Position numbers and translations under genes: made by a program
Shown here: one piece after another, positions 1 through 9,517 of the stretch
Layout: each line of letters begins with the position of its first letter
Numbering within the stretch: position 1 is the first letter of the stretch
Notes under the pieces: generated by a model
What the model was told of the DNA's origin: nothing
What the model saw: only the letters and a program-made list of their open reading frames with translations
The model's database searches: none
Source: JAIESQ01 sp964495375
Lineage (GTDB): Bacteria > Planctomycetota > Planctomycetia > Pirellulales > JAEUIK01
Assembly: GCA_964495375.1 (NCBI GenBank)
Contig: CAZBWM010000014.1
Location: 39,990-103,989 of the forward strand
DNA: 64,000 nt
Reading direction: 5' to 3'

Positions 1-348
1 TGCCCGTTCTGTATGACGCAGCTCACCGAGTTGGAATCACACCACGCGGAGTTTGCCCGCGCCGGCGCGGAGGTGGTCGTGGTCTCGATCGAAGATCCGC
101 TGACGGCCGCCCAAACGCAGCGCGACTTCCCGCACCTAACGGTTGTCTCCGACTCCGAGCGCGAGTTGGCCGACGCGGTCGACGTGATCAACCGCGGCGC
201 TTCGCCCGACGGCGGCGACAACACGGCACCGACGATCTTGCTGCTGGACGGCGCAGGCACGGTGCGCTGGCTGCACCGTCCGCAGCGGTTTATCGCCCGC
301 CCTTCGTCGGCGGAGCTCGTGGCCAGGCTCGCCGAACTTCGTGACTGA
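1..348 (+). CDS. Redoxin (AhpC/TSA-like) protein, 5' truncated by window edge
   Basis: The reading frame is open from base 1 and ends with TGA at 346-348, so only the last 115 residues are present and the true start lies upstream. The first four codons read C-P-F-C, the two-cysteine redox motif of thioredoxin-fold proteins. The remainder (VVVVSIEDP, then LTVVSDSERELADA, then TILLLDGAGTVRWLH) follows the peroxiredoxin-like order in which the substrate-facing strand is followed by the 'G.VRW.H' hairpin. It probably reduces peroxides or disulfides in the cytoplasm. The thioredoxin-like fold is well supported; the exact subfamily and partner are not visible. Confidence 0.8.
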   Translation, partial: CPFCMTQLTELESHHAEFARAGAEVVVVSIEDPLTAAQTQRDFPHLTVVSDSERELADAVDVINRGASPDGGDNTAPTILLLDGAGTVRWLHRPQRFIARPSSAELVARLAELRD

Positions 349-843
349 AGTCGTATTCCCCTCGTCCCTCTAGTCCCACGCCTCGCTGCTCGAATGCTCG
401 CCACTCCGTTTCTTGGTTAGCAAAACGCATTCCGTGTCGCACGTGCTGGCCTTGAAGGCGCAGTATTTTCGCGCGCTGTTCGCCGAAGTGGCCCGTGACG
501 ACGATCCGGCCAAGCGCGGCTTCGTCGCTTGGCTTCGAATTCGCCATTCTTCGACGTCAAAGCGTTCCCCGGCAGCGGCCGAGAAAAGCAGCGAGATCAC
601 GAAGATCGGCATCACGAGCAACGAAAGCCCGCAGTACCTGACGATGTGGCAGCGCAAGTGACGCGTAGGGTATGCAACGACCTCACGCCTGTTCGCTCTC
701 ACCCGTAGCCTGTTCGCGGGTGCCACTGCCGGCTTGCCCAACAGTGGTCGTGTGGCTGACCGCGTGAGGTCACTACGACGACACCACGATGACCGAAGCG
801 GGATGCACGACTCTTCACACGTATCGCGTACTGGAATCACTCT
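349..843. other. Gap without a confident gene
   Basis: Downstream of the redoxin gene I see only the doubtful minus-strand frame at 370-657. No RNA gene or strong hairpin is apparent here. The rest of the gap to 1107 is the two repeats listed separately. Confidence 0.6.
370..657 (-). CDS. Possible small hypothetical protein with N-terminal hydrophobic segment
   Basis: The minus-strand frame gives about 95 residues if read from a TTG at 657. It opens with a hydrophobic stretch (LSLLVMPIFVISLLFSAAAGE) resembling a signal peptide or anchor, then a polar tail rich in Ser, Lys and Cys. No ribosome binding site is visible, no family is recognised, and a competing plus-strand frame covers 413-661. 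It may be spurious. It is listed because a hydrophobic N-terminus followed by a polar tail is not what random antisense reading usually gives. Confidence 0.22.
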   Translation of the reverse strand: MRCHIVRYCGLSLLVMPIFVISLLFSAAAGERFDVEEWRIRSQATKPRLAGSSSRATSANSARKYCAFKASTCDTECVLLTKKRSGEHSSSEAWD

Positions 844-913
844 GACCACGGATTTCACGGATCACACCGATGAACCGAGAAGCTCAACTCACACATCCGT
901 GTCATCCGTGGTC
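844..913. repeat. Inverted repeat of the ACCACGGAT/CACGGAT type
   Basis: Left arm begins GACCACGGATTTCACGGAT; right arm ends ATCCGTGTCATCCGTGGTC, nearly its reverse complement. The two arms are separated by about 25 nt and could form a long imperfect hairpin. It lies between the redoxin and the PhoPQ-related gene and belongs to a class of dispersed intergenic palindromes. Confidence 0.7.
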
Positions 914-949
914 CAAGTCTTCATAGTCACAGTCCTCGTGGTTCAGATT

Positions 950-1107
950 TAGGACGCAAAACGGCCCGTTTAGGACGGTTGAGGACGCAAGGATTTTCGG
1001 TTTTGCGTCCTAGGGTCAAGTGCTTTTATGGCAATGGGTTAGGCGTGGTTTTTTCGACCTTAGGACGGTTAGGACGCAAAATCCCGGAACACTTTAGAGA
1101 GGACCCC

Positions 1108-1108
<1 letters not shown>
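950..1108. repeat. GGACGCAA-rich dispersed repeat, copy 1
   Basis: Contains GGACGCAA or its complement TTGCGTCC at 952, 983, 1012 and 1072, GGACGG spacers, and the right-hand terminus ATCCCGGAACACTTTA. The same ordered features, including the internal CAAGTGCTT..GGCAATGGGTTA segment, recur at 33.77-33.90 kb, and the terminus recurs at 34.13-34.15 kb. It ends immediately beside the stop codon of the PhoPQ-related gene (1108). Confidence 0.75.
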
Positions 1109-2508
<1,400 letters not shown>

Positions 2509-2650
2509 GCGGGCGGCCCCGTTGAAAAGAGGGGGACAAGATTCGGGTGAAACTCCGCGGCGATTGGCGAACCTGCGCATGGTAGGCCGCGTCTGGAAGG
2601 TTGTGCAACTTTGTCGCACAAGATTTGCGTATCAAAACCGAGGCCGCGCG

Positions 2651-2731
2651 AAAAAAGGTGCCAGGAACCGATTCGTCGCCGTCTACAGAACGTCGCATGG
2701 CAATCGCGAAACGGTTCCTGGCACCTTTTTC
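2651..2731. repeat. REPIN-like palindrome (AAAAAGGTGCCAGGAACC family)
   Basis: Two arms, AAAAAGGTGCCAGGAACCG at 2652 and its reverse complement CGGTTCCTGGCACCTTTTT ending at 2730, bracket about 35 nt. Arms match almost perfectly over about 23 bp. Elements of this shape are mobilised in trans by REP-associated tyrosine transposases; no such gene is in the window. Confidence 0.8.
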
Positions 2732-2794
2732 TCCAAGATCGAACGCCGGCGAGCGAATTAGCGACAGAGGAACCTCAAAACGGGGACGCAGGCC

Positions 2795-2989
2795 ATGATT
2801 GCCTTTCTGGTGTGGGTGCTGTTGCTCTTGGTCTGTTGGCCGGCGGCCGTGTTGGCGCTGGTCGCTTATCCATTCATCTGGTTGTTCATGCTCCCATTGC
2901 GGCTGGTCGGCATCACGGCCGACGCGGCGCTGGAAACCTGGCGCTCGCTGATCACGTTTCCGGCTCGCGTGCTGCGGCGGATTGCCTGA
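2795..2989 (+). CDS. Small hydrophobic membrane protein, hypothetical
   Basis: 64 residues. Residues 3-35 are almost entirely hydrophobic (VWVLLLLVCWPAAVLALVAYPFIWLFMLPL) and could form one long or two short membrane segments. The remainder is amphipathic and ends in RVLRRIA. Start is ATG at 2795; only a weak AGG precedes it. It stands alone, 63 nt after a REPIN. No family recognised. Membrane location is evident; function is not. Confidence 0.6.
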   Translation: MIAFLVWVLLLLVCWPAAVLALVAYPFIWLFMLPLRLVGITADAALETWRSLITFPARVLRRIA

Positions 2990-3320
2990 GGTACGCGGGT
3001 TCGCTGCACTGAATTCACAGTGCTGAATTAAATCGACGTGCGCCGGATTGCAAGGCCATCCCTTCGCGAGCGCCGATCGTGGCTCGGCCATCCTGGCCGT
3101 GTTCTTCATGGGCCCGAAGCCCAGGCCACGTTCTCCCTTGGTTGACATTCGCCGACCGGTCGGCCAGCATGACGCGAACTTTGGGGCCGCGGCCGCTTGG
3201 CGAACGAATCGCGCCGGCGCGGGCTCGCTCGCGCAATTGAGTCCCTCCGGGAAGCGCTAGCGATCGCTGCCCGGACCGACTCGACAGGTCGATCAATCAT
3301 TCGACTGCGAAAGGAATCCG
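2990..3320. other. Intergenic gap, no gene seen
   Basis: The longest frames here (for example the minus strand 3015-3296) are Arg/Ala-rich shadows with no ribosome binding site. Nothing else stands out. Confidence 0.55.
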
Positions 3321-3716
3321 ATGAGCCTGTTCTGCCATCAATGCGGCACTGAGAATGCAGACAATGCCACGAGTTGCCGAGCGTGCGGAACGGCGCTCGC
3401 CAATCCGTTTGCGGCGGGCACGGTCGTCGGTGGCGCGGGGAGCCTGCCGCCGGGAAGCGTGCCGAATTACCTCGTGCAGGCGATTCTAGTCACGTTTTGC
3501 TGTTGTCTACCCTGCGGAATCGTGGGCATCGTCTATGCCGCCCAGGTCAACACGTTGCTGCGTGCGGGAGATATCGCCGCCGCCAAGCAGGCATCGGATT
3601 CGGCCAAGCTATGGTGCTGGATCGGATTGGGCATCGGACTTTTATTCCAACTGGTGATCTGGGCCTTTTATGCGCTGATGATTATTGGCATGGCCGCCGG
3701 TCAGCAGAATTTCTGA
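3321..3716 (+). CDS. Zinc-ribbon plus CD225/dispanin-like membrane protein
   Basis: 131 residues. The N-terminus is a zinc ribbon: C5-x2-C8 (FCHQCGT) and C19-x2-C22 (CRACGT). After a Gly/Pro linker comes a dispanin (CD225) module: first membrane segment about 49-75 containing CCCLPCGIVGIVYAAQVN, a conserved loop 'AGDIAAAKQASDSAKLWCW', and a second membrane segment about 97-125. This matches the bacterial zinc-ribbon/CD225 arrangement. AGGA lies five bases before the ATG. It heads a three-gene run with a paralogue and a DUF2752 gene. Likely an inner-membrane protein with a cytoplasmic zinc finger; its role is unknown. Confidence 0.85.
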   Translation: MSLFCHQCGTENADNATSCRACGTALANPFAAGTVVGGAGSLPPGSVPNYLVQAILVTFCCCLPCGIVGIVYAAQVNTLLRAGDIAAAKQASDSAKLWCWIGLGIGLLFQLVIWAFYALMIIGMAAGQQNF

Positions 3717-3763
3717 GTCTGGCGAGCCTTTGCGTTGCGTTTGTTTTACAGCGAGCTCATTAA

Positions 3764-4171
3764 GTGTACTGCCCTCACTGTGGAACCGAGAATGCCGTGA
3801 ACGTCTGGAATTGCCAGGCTTGCGGCGCTCCACTCGCCAATCCGTATGAAGCCTCGGCCGCCGCGCCGGGCGTGGCGCTGCCGACCGGGCCGATCTTCAA
3901 TTGGCTGGCCCCTTCGATCGTCGCCACGGTTCTCGGCAGCTTTTGCAGTTGCCTGAGTCTCATCGTCATCCCGTGCGGAATTGTCGCGATCGTTTACGCC
4001 GCCCAGGTCAATGGCATGGTACGGTCCGGAGATATCGCGGGCGCGATGCGCACTGCGGGACTAGCGAGAATCTGGTGTCTGGTGACGTTCGGCGTCGCAT
4101 CCTTAGGCGTCATCCTTTTTGTGTTATTCATGGGCTCAGGTTTCATAATGGAAATGATGAACCAGCCATGA
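3764..4171 (+). CDS. Zinc-ribbon plus CD225/dispanin-like membrane protein (paralogue)
   Basis: 135 residues, starting at GTG 3764 just before the first zinc ligand (YCPHCGTEN). It repeats the upstream gene's architecture: ribbon cysteines at about 3, 6, 17 and 20, then 'PCGIVAIVYAAQVNGMVRSGDIAGAMRTAGLARIWC' and a second membrane helix. The similarity in both halves indicates tandem duplication. Its stop overlaps the next start (ATGA at 4168-4171), which points to translational coupling with the DUF2752 protein. The start codon lacks a clear Shine-Dalgarno, so the exact first residue is less certain than the family. Confidence 0.84.
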   Translation: MYCPHCGTENAVNVWNCQACGAPLANPYEASAAAPGVALPTGPIFNWLAPSIVATVLGSFCSCLSLIVIPCGIVAIVYAAQVNGMVRSGDIAGAMRTAGLARIWCLVTFGVASLGVILFVLFMGSGFIMEMMNQP

Positions 4172-4728
4172 CCACGCGACTCGCCAACGATCGAACGTCC
4201 TCCCCGCGGCTGGCCCACGGCACCGTGAGTGCGGATACTCGGAACCTGCCGGTCACGGCGGCGCCTCTCGGCAGGTCAGGCATGTGGCGCGCACCCACCG
4301 TGTGGCTTTGCGGTGGCGTGTTGGCCGTGGCTGGTTTGGCGCTCGTCTACACCGTCGATCCATCGGAGGTCGGTTTTTATCCTCCCTGCATATTGTACCG
4401 ACTGACAGGCTGGCATTGCCCCGGCTGTGGAGCAACGCGCGCGCTCCACGCGCTGTTGCATGGCGACGTGCCCCAGGCCCTAGCCTTCAACCCCGTATTC
4501 GTCTTCCTGATGCCAATCATGGGCGTAGCGCTCGCCTGGCGCGGGCTCGAAAAGTGGCGCGGTCGGCCACCGTGCACCAGGCCGCGGCTGCCCGGCAGTG
4601 TGATCCTGGTGCTCGCCGCGCTCTTGGTGGCGTTCGGCCTGTTGCGGAACCTGCCCGGCTGGCCGTTTGAGCTGTTGGCGCCACATCGGATTGCCGCAGG
4701 CCAGCGTGCAGGAAACGCTTCCCCTTAG
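4168..4728 (+). CDS. DUF2752 membrane protein
   Basis: 186 residues; ATG overlaps the preceding TGA. After about 40 residues and a first membrane helix (VWLCGGVLAVAGLALVYTV), it carries the DUF2752 signature 'GFYPPCILYRLTGWHCPGCGATRALHALLHGD' followed by a second helix (FVFLMPIMGVALAW) and a third (SVILVLAALLVAFGLL). The cysteine pair CPGC is part of the family signature. DUF2752 proteins have no established function. Here it is coupled to two zinc-ribbon dispanins, suggesting one membrane complex. Confidence 0.9.
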   Translation: MTTRLANDRTSSPRLAHGTVSADTRNLPVTAAPLGRSGMWRAPTVWLCGGVLAVAGLALVYTVDPSEVGFYPPCILYRLTGWHCPGCGATRALHALLHGDVPQALAFNPVFVFLMPIMGVALAWRGLEKWRGRPPCTRPRLPGSVILVLAALLVAFGLLRNLPGWPFELLAPHRIAAGQRAGNASP

Positions 4729-4764
4729 TGGGAGGCACGCTCGAAAGCGAAGCGTTGTCGCACA

Positions 4765-4795
4765 AGATAGCGCGCGGGATAAATCCCGCGGCTAA
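4765..4795. repeat. Short palindrome GCGGGATAAATCCCGC
   Basis: CGCGCGGGATAAATCCCGCGG is an 8-bp-arm palindrome between the DUF2752 gene and queE. It could be a weak hairpin or a truncated dispersed repeat; no T-tract follows. Confidence 0.4.
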
Positions 4796-4894
4796 CAGTC
4801 GCCGCGACCGCTACCCGGCTCGCGCCCTTTCTGCGATTATGGCAAATGACGCCCGCTGGGCATCACCAGCTCCCCCTCGAAACACGTGTTGCTG

Positions 4895-5584
4895 ATGCGG
4901 ATCGCCGAAATCTTCTACTCACGACAAGGAGAAGGGCTGCTCACCGGGCAGCCCAGTGCGTTTGTCCGCACCAGTGGCTGCAACCTGCGCTGCTGGTTCT
5001 GCGACACGCCGTACACGTCGTGGGAGCCCGAGGGTGAAGACCTATCGCTCGACGAGATTCTCGCCCGCATCGAGCCCTTCGGAGCCACGCACGCGGTGCT
5101 CACCGGCGGCGAGCCGATGCTGTTCGCCGAGTTAGTGCCGCTGTCCGCAGAATTGCGGCGAAGCGGGCTGCATATCACGGTCGAAACGGCCGGCACGCTC
5201 GACTTGCCGGTTGTGTGCGATTTGATGTCGATCAGCCCCAAGCTGGCTGGCTCGGGCCCCGACGCCGCGCGACACCCGCGCTGGCACGAGCGGCACGAGC
5301 GGACGCGTCATTCATACGAAGTTGTCCGGCGACTGATCGAGCGGTTCGACTATCAACTGAAATTCGTGATCGACGCGCCGGCCGACGTTCCAGAAGTGGA
5401 AAGTTATTTGCAGCAGTTGGGCACCGAAATCGATCGGCAGCGCGTGCTGTTAATGCCGCAAGGCATTGAGCAAAACGAGTTGGCAGCCAAAGGCGTCTGG
5501 CTCGAAGCGCTCTGCGCCGAGTTCGGCGTGCGATTCTGCCCGCGGCGGCACATCGAGTGGTACGGGATGGTTCGCGGGACGTAG
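4895..5584 (+). CDS. queE: 7-carboxy-7-deazaguanine synthase
   Basis: 229 residues from ATG 4895 (TTG 4886 is an alternative). A compact radical-SAM enzyme: N-terminal 'IAEIFYSRQGEG', the cluster motif CNLRCWFCDT (Cys about 29, 33 and 36, CxxxCxxC), 'VLTGGEPML' for SAM binding, 'VETAGT' and 'SPKLAGSG'. This is the QueE layout. It converts 6-carboxy-tetrahydropterin to 7-carboxy-7-deazaguanine on the way to queuosine and other deazapurines. Other queuosine genes are not in the window. A small membrane-anchored protein follows 4 nt after the stop. Confidence 0.93.
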   Translation: MRIAEIFYSRQGEGLLTGQPSAFVRTSGCNLRCWFCDTPYTSWEPEGEDLSLDEILARIEPFGATHAVLTGGEPMLFAELVPLSAELRRSGLHITVETAGTLDLPVVCDLMSISPKLAGSGPDAARHPRWHERHERTRHSYEVVRRLIERFDYQLKFVIDAPADVPEVESYLQQLGTEIDRQRVLLMPQGIEQNELAAKGVWLEALCAEFGVRFCPRRHIEWYGMVRGT

Positions 5585-5588
5585 GAAC

Positions 5589-6143
5589 GTGTCGGATATT
5601 TCGTCACCAAGAGAAGCCCCTGCCAGTCCGCGCCGCCGTGCGCGACCGCCAGCGCTGGCGTTGGGCTGCCTGCTAGGCGCCGTGGCTGCGGGCGTGGGTC
5701 TCTTAGTGGCGATCGCCATCACCGGTCGCGACCCCTTGCCGCGGCTGACGCGTGAAACGCTCGACGCCGCGGTCGCGCGCTGGCTACAAGCCGGACCCGC
5801 GAACTACGATCTCGACCTGATTCTCTCGGGTGCGCAAACCGGCAACTTGCACATTGAGGTTCGCGACGGCGACGTCACCAAGATGACGCGCGATGGTCAG
5901 GCTCCGGTGCAGCGCCGCACTTGGGACTTCTGGTCGGTCCCGAATCAGATCGCAATGATGGACGAGGATCTGGTCGCCGCCGAGGGGGATCCGCAGCGGG
6001 CGTTCGGCGTGGCCGATCGTGGGCAAATCGTGCTGCAGGCCGAGTTCGACCCGGTGCTCGGCTACCCGCGGCGCTATCGGCGGCAAGTGCTCGGAACTTC
6101 GAACTCCATCGAATGGCGCGTGATGCAATTCACGCCTCGTTGA
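5589..6143 (+). CDS. Membrane-anchored protein resembling DUF6174
   Basis: 184 residues from GTG 5589, four bases after the queE stop, so probably co-transcribed. A basic N-terminus precedes one membrane helix (LALGCLLGAVAAGVGLLVAIAI). The outer part reads 'ANYDLDLILSGAQTGNLHIEVRDGDVTKM' and ends 'DPVLGYPRRYRRQVLGTSNSIEWRVMQFTPR', which is the strand pattern and the 'GYP..' plus 'FTP' ending I associate with DUF6174. The longer frame beginning at 5466 is rejected because it overlaps queE. Family assignment is tentative; a link to queuosine is not implied. Confidence 0.7.
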   Translation: MSDISSPREAPASPRRRARPPALALGCLLGAVAAGVGLLVAIAITGRDPLPRLTRETLDAAVARWLQAGPANYDLDLILSGAQTGNLHIEVRDGDVTKMTRDGQAPVQRRTWDFWSVPNQIAMMDEDLVAAEGDPQRAFGVADRGQIVLQAEFDPVLGYPRRYRRQVLGTSNSIEWRVMQFTPR

Positions 6144-6285
6144 CCGCTGCCCTTCCGGCTGACAAAAAACTCCGCAAAAATGGCTGGCCGCGCGATTGAC
6201 AGTAGGCCATCAGCGGCCAATAATCACACCCGGTCGGACCGCGCAACTGTGTTTTGGTTTTTTCTACGGTTGGGCGGTTTTCTGC

Positions 6286-6741
6286 ATGCGCCGTGTGCGG
6301 CAGTACAGTTACTGGACGTTTCTGGCGTTTTTCGCCGGGCTCTCCGTCGGGGGACGGGGCCTGCACCTGTTGCCCGGGTTCGCGCACTCTTGCGCGCCGG
6401 GGGCAACCGCCTGTGCGCATCGTCACAGCCACGCTGCGGTCAAGCACGGACATCCCGCTCATTCGGGCTGCCCACATAGCCACGACGCTGGCCACGCCCA
6501 CCACGCCGAAACGCCCGCGCCGGCTGAAGCGCCTGGCGAGCGGCCCGCGGAATCACCTGCGGACGATGGCTGCTCGTTGTGCCAGTTTTGTTCGCAAGCG
6601 CAGCAGCAGGCGTATGCCATCGATTTGCCCCTAACGGGAAGCTGTTTCGCCGCACCGCCTCTGTTGGTGGTGCAACCTTCGACGACTTTCGAGCGCAGCT
6701 ATCAATCGCGGGCTCCTCCCGCGGAGCGCTCGGCCGCTTAG
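6286..6741 (+). CDS. His-rich DUF2946-like protein
   Basis: 151 residues from ATG 6286. An N-terminal hydrophobic segment (YWTFLAFFAGLSVGG) is followed by a histidine-rich stretch at about 42-75 (HRHSHAAVKHGHPAHSGCPHSHDAGHAHHAE), then CSLCQFC and the closing SRAPP. A CxxCxxC-like motif plus C-terminal 'RAPP' recalls DUF2946 proteins, which sit near metal-transport genes. The His and Cys content suggests binding of copper, zinc or nickel at the cell envelope (inference). It lies upstream of a choice-of-anchor M surface protein. The earlier ATG at 6196 has no better signal and precedes the hydrophobic start. Confidence 0.66.
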   Translation: MRRVRQYSYWTFLAFFAGLSVGGRGLHLLPGFAHSCAPGATACAHRHSHAAVKHGHPAHSGCPHSHDAGHAHHAETPAPAEAPGERPAESPADDGCSLCQFCSQAQQQAYAIDLPLTGSCFAAPPLLVVQPSTTFERSYQSRAPPAERSAA

Positions 6742-7215
6742 GCGGTGATTTCAGCAGAGCACTTTGCCGGTGCTGTGCCGCGTCGTTCTGGAAATTCGTA
6801 AGAACTCTGTACTTAGCTTGCCAATGCGCTAGCTCGCCGTTGCCAGGCGCCTTGACGGTCGCTCGCCGCCACCCTGGGGTGCGCATCGCTGGGAAGTTGC
6901 GCTACTGCGCGTCCTCCCTGGGCGCAAGGCATGGCATCGAGTTCTTCGTTCCAGGTCGCACCGCGGCAGCTTAGCAAATTGATCCTGCGCGCAACGATCG
7001 ACGCGGGCACTCCGTCTTTGCCAACGCGGGACGGAGCATAGCGGTCCGACCACCACGGGCTTCGTCCGGCTTGCTGGAGCGGAGTGCCCCGTCTTGTTGC
7101 GCGATTTAATTGACGCTTCGATTTTGTGGCGAGAAGCCTTCCGCAGGCCACGACGAAGCGGCCGTACGCAAAAAATACGACCCACAGTTACACAGTTTTT
7201 TGAAAGTGCATCACC
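6742..7215. other. Gap, likely leader of the surface-protein gene
   Basis: No gene or strong hairpin is visible in these 474 bases. Frames on both strands are short and Arg/Ala-rich. It probably holds the promoter of the downstream choice-of-anchor M gene, but I cannot point to a convincing -35/-10 pair. Confidence 0.5.
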
Positions 7216-8019
7216 ATGATTTTGCAGACACGAGTCGCAATTCCCTTGATCGCCGCGTTGACTCTAGCCTGGCTGCACCCGACGTCCGCGCTGGCCGCGT
7301 CGGTCTACACCGGCGGGCACGGCGATCTGGGGGTTGAGTACGATGCCGACGAAGACCCTAACGGCTTTCATGTCCACGCGCACATCGGCGCGGGTGGCAT
7401 GGTCAACGGAGCGCCACTGGATGACGAAGCGGAATTCGAGCCTGCCGACCTGATCATCCAAGTTCCGAACACCTCGAATATCGGCCGCACGGCAGGCGTG
7501 CTCGGCGGCAGCTTCGAAGCCTACGACTTCACCGGCGCCGGTTCCAACTTCCTGGGCACCGACGTCGGAGATGATCTTTGGGTATTGATGTTCGATTCGG
7601 CCGACGCCGCATTCTATGGACAACCCTTTTTGGGTATGGCCGCCGAAGAAGGCTTCACCCCGTCGGATTGGAGCGGCAGCATCCAGTTCGCGATGACCGG
7701 TTTCTCGGGTCCGGGGAACTTCTCGGCGATGAGCGGAGCCTTCTCGCGCCGTTGGGATACGCAAGATGGCTCGTTCGCGAACGACCTTATCAACATCGGC
7801 CCCGGCGGGCACAGCCATTTCTATCTGGCTTTCACCGCACCCGGCACCTATCAGGTCGAGTTGACCGTGACCGGCACGCACAAATTGCACGGCCTGGTGA
7901 CGGGCACCGACACGTTCACGTTCGAGGTCGTACCCGAGGCCAGCAGCCTGGCGATGTTGGCGCTCGGCACAGTCGGACTAGTGAGTGTCGTGTGGCGGCG
8001 CCGTCGATCCGGCAACTGA
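7216..8019 (+). CDS. Choice-of-anchor M secreted protein with PEP-CTERM-like tail
   Basis: 267 residues. Signal peptide: MILQTRVAIPLIAALTLAW..ALAA. The mature part matches the choice-of-anchor M domain: 'GHGDLGVEYDADEDPNGFHVHAHIGAGG' near the N-terminus and 'INIGPGGHSHFYLAFTAPGTYQVELTVTGTHK' near the C-terminus. The tail is V-PEASS, a hydrophobic helix (LAMLALGTVGLVSVVW) and RRRR, a variant PEP-CTERM sorting signal processed by exosortase. Histidines in the two signature segments could bind metal. Actinobacterial relatives sit beside metal ABC transporters; here the neighbour is a His-rich protein. Surface location is strongly supported, function is inferred. Confidence 0.86.
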   Translation: MILQTRVAIPLIAALTLAWLHPTSALAASVYTGGHGDLGVEYDADEDPNGFHVHAHIGAGGMVNGAPLDDEAEFEPADLIIQVPNTSNIGRTAGVLGGSFEAYDFTGAGSNFLGTDVGDDLWVLMFDSADAAFYGQPFLGMAAEEGFTPSDWSGSIQFAMTGFSGPGNFSAMSGAFSRRWDTQDGSFANDLINIGPGGHSHFYLAFTAPGTYQVELTVTGTHKLHGLVTGTDTFTFEVVPEASSLAMLALGTVGLVSVVWRRRRSGN

Positions 8020-8144
8020 AGCTTGGACTAGCAATCGATGAAGTTGAATTCGCGTGCTTGCCGGAGAGATGCCCCCACCGGCGTCTCTCCGGCCCCGCGC
8101 GATCCCTGTGAGGCGATCCTTAGACAACTCAGCGGAGAAACCGC

Positions 8145-9236
8145 ATGTCCACTAGATTTTCGCGTCAGGCGTTCACACTCGTGGAATTACTTGTCGTGAT
8201 CGCCATCATCGGCGTGCTCATCGCGCTCTTGCTGCCCGCGGTACAAGCAGCCCGCGGCAGCGCTCAAAGGCTGCAATGCGCCGCCAACCTGCGCCAAATC
8301 GGCATCGCGTTGCACCATTACCACGAGGCGGCTGGTTCGTTTCCGATCTCGATGGTGGGAGGCGGCAAGGCACTGCCCACGGGCAAGGCCACGACGGGGC
8401 TCTATAGCTGGCTGTCCCTGTTGTTGCCGCAACTCGAGCAACAGGCGATCCACCGCCAGATCGACTTCAACGTCAACAATGCCAGCGCGACGCAGGCGTT
8501 CAATCCGCGACTGGATGCCAGTCATCCCAACGCGGCGGCTGCCCGCACCAGCGTACAGGTCTACTTGTGCCCTGCCGATAGTTTCGAGGACCAGCTCGAA
8601 ACGATGGGGACCGCACGACCGGCGGCGAGCAGCTACGCAGCCAACGCCGGCTGGCCGCCACGCGCCACGGGCATCGACGGCACGCGTCCTGTTCCCGGCG
8701 AGCACAATGGTTTCATGGGATTGGTGGCTCCTGGCAAGCCCGCGGCCTGGCACACCGGGGCGACTCGCGCGGCACACTTCAGCGACGGCCTGTCGAACAC
8801 CGTCGCGGTCACCGAGCGTTTGATCAGCAGCTTGACGTCGGCCGCGGAGATTGAAGTCGCCGAACGCCGAGTGACCTCGCTCTGCGGTGGCGGCGCCGGA
8901 GACAAGCGCCGCCTGGGCGACTACTACGAGCAAGGGCAGTACTCCCACACCGATCTGACTTACTGCAAACTGACCGGCCGCGCTTGGATCTCCGGCTCGC
9001 CGCTGGTGGGCAACACCTATCTGCACGTGCTGCCGATCAACTCGTTCAACGTCCACTTGATCGACGGCGAGCTCGACGGCCAAGTGCTGGTTTCCCCCAG
9101 CAGCCAACATGCCGGTGGCGTCAACGTGATGATGGGGGATGGACGGGTGCAGTTCGTTTCCGAGCAGATTGACCTGCTGATCTGGTGGAGCATCGCCACC
9201 CGCGACGGCAACGAGGCCACGGCCAGCGTCAACTAA
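8145..9236 (+). CDS. DUF1559 (SBP_bac_10) prepilin-like secreted protein
   Basis: 363 residues with GGAG seven bases before the ATG. The N-terminus is a type IV prepilin signal: RQAFTLVELLVVIAIIGVLI, cleaved after the Ala/Phe region with methylation of Phe. Next comes the planctomycete DUF1559 core: 'AARGSAQRLQCAANLRQIGIALHHYHEAAGSFP', then a long beta-rich head, and near the end 'HAGGVNVMMGDGRVQFVSEQID', the H-x9-DG motif. Planctomycetes carry many copies; they probably form surface or pseudopilus structures. The stop codon TAA is also the first three bases of an inverted-repeat element (9234-9340), so a past insertion may have set the C-terminus. Confidence 0.95.
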   Translation: MSTRFSRQAFTLVELLVVIAIIGVLIALLLPAVQAARGSAQRLQCAANLRQIGIALHHYHEAAGSFPISMVGGGKALPTGKATTGLYSWLSLLLPQLEQQAIHRQIDFNVNNASATQAFNPRLDASHPNAAAARTSVQVYLCPADSFEDQLETMGTARPAASSYAANAGWPPRATGIDGTRPVPGEHNGFMGLVAPGKPAAWHTGATRAAHFSDGLSNTVAVTERLISSLTSAAEIEVAERRVTSLCGGGAGDKRRLGDYYEQGQYSHTDLTYCKLTGRAWISGSPLVGNTYLHVLPINSFNVHLIDGELDGQVLVSPSSQHAGGVNVMMGDGRVQFVSEQIDLLIWWSIATRDGNEATASVN

Positions 9237-9340
9237 GGAACGGCCGCGAAATTACTTCTCCGTTATCCCCTCTCCCCTCGCGGGAGAGGGTAGGGTGAGG
9301 GGGAAAAGAAATCTGGAAGTTATTCCGCGGCCGTTCCTAA
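9234..9340. repeat. 107-bp MITE-like element with terminal inverted repeats, copy 1
   Basis: Left end TAAGGAACGGCCGCGAA and right end TTCCGCGGCCGTTCCTAA are inverted repeats of about 25 bp. The centre is a nested palindrome, CCTCTCCCCTCGCGGGAGAGG, followed by TAGGGTGAGGGG. A second full copy is at 62431-62536 and a decayed one at 48578-48676. Contains no coding capacity. Confidence 0.85.
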
Positions 9341-9517
9341 GAGACCGCCGGGCATGGCGCCACAAAGCCAATTTTCCGCGTCCGCAGTGCCGGTCGTTCG
9401 CTACCGCGCCTAGGCGCTGGCCCCGCGGCCACGGCACGATTACACTAGCGGCGCCATCACGTTGAGTCCGTGCGATCCTCTGTGCGACCAACAGAACCCC
9501 GCTAAGTGAGTCCCCGC

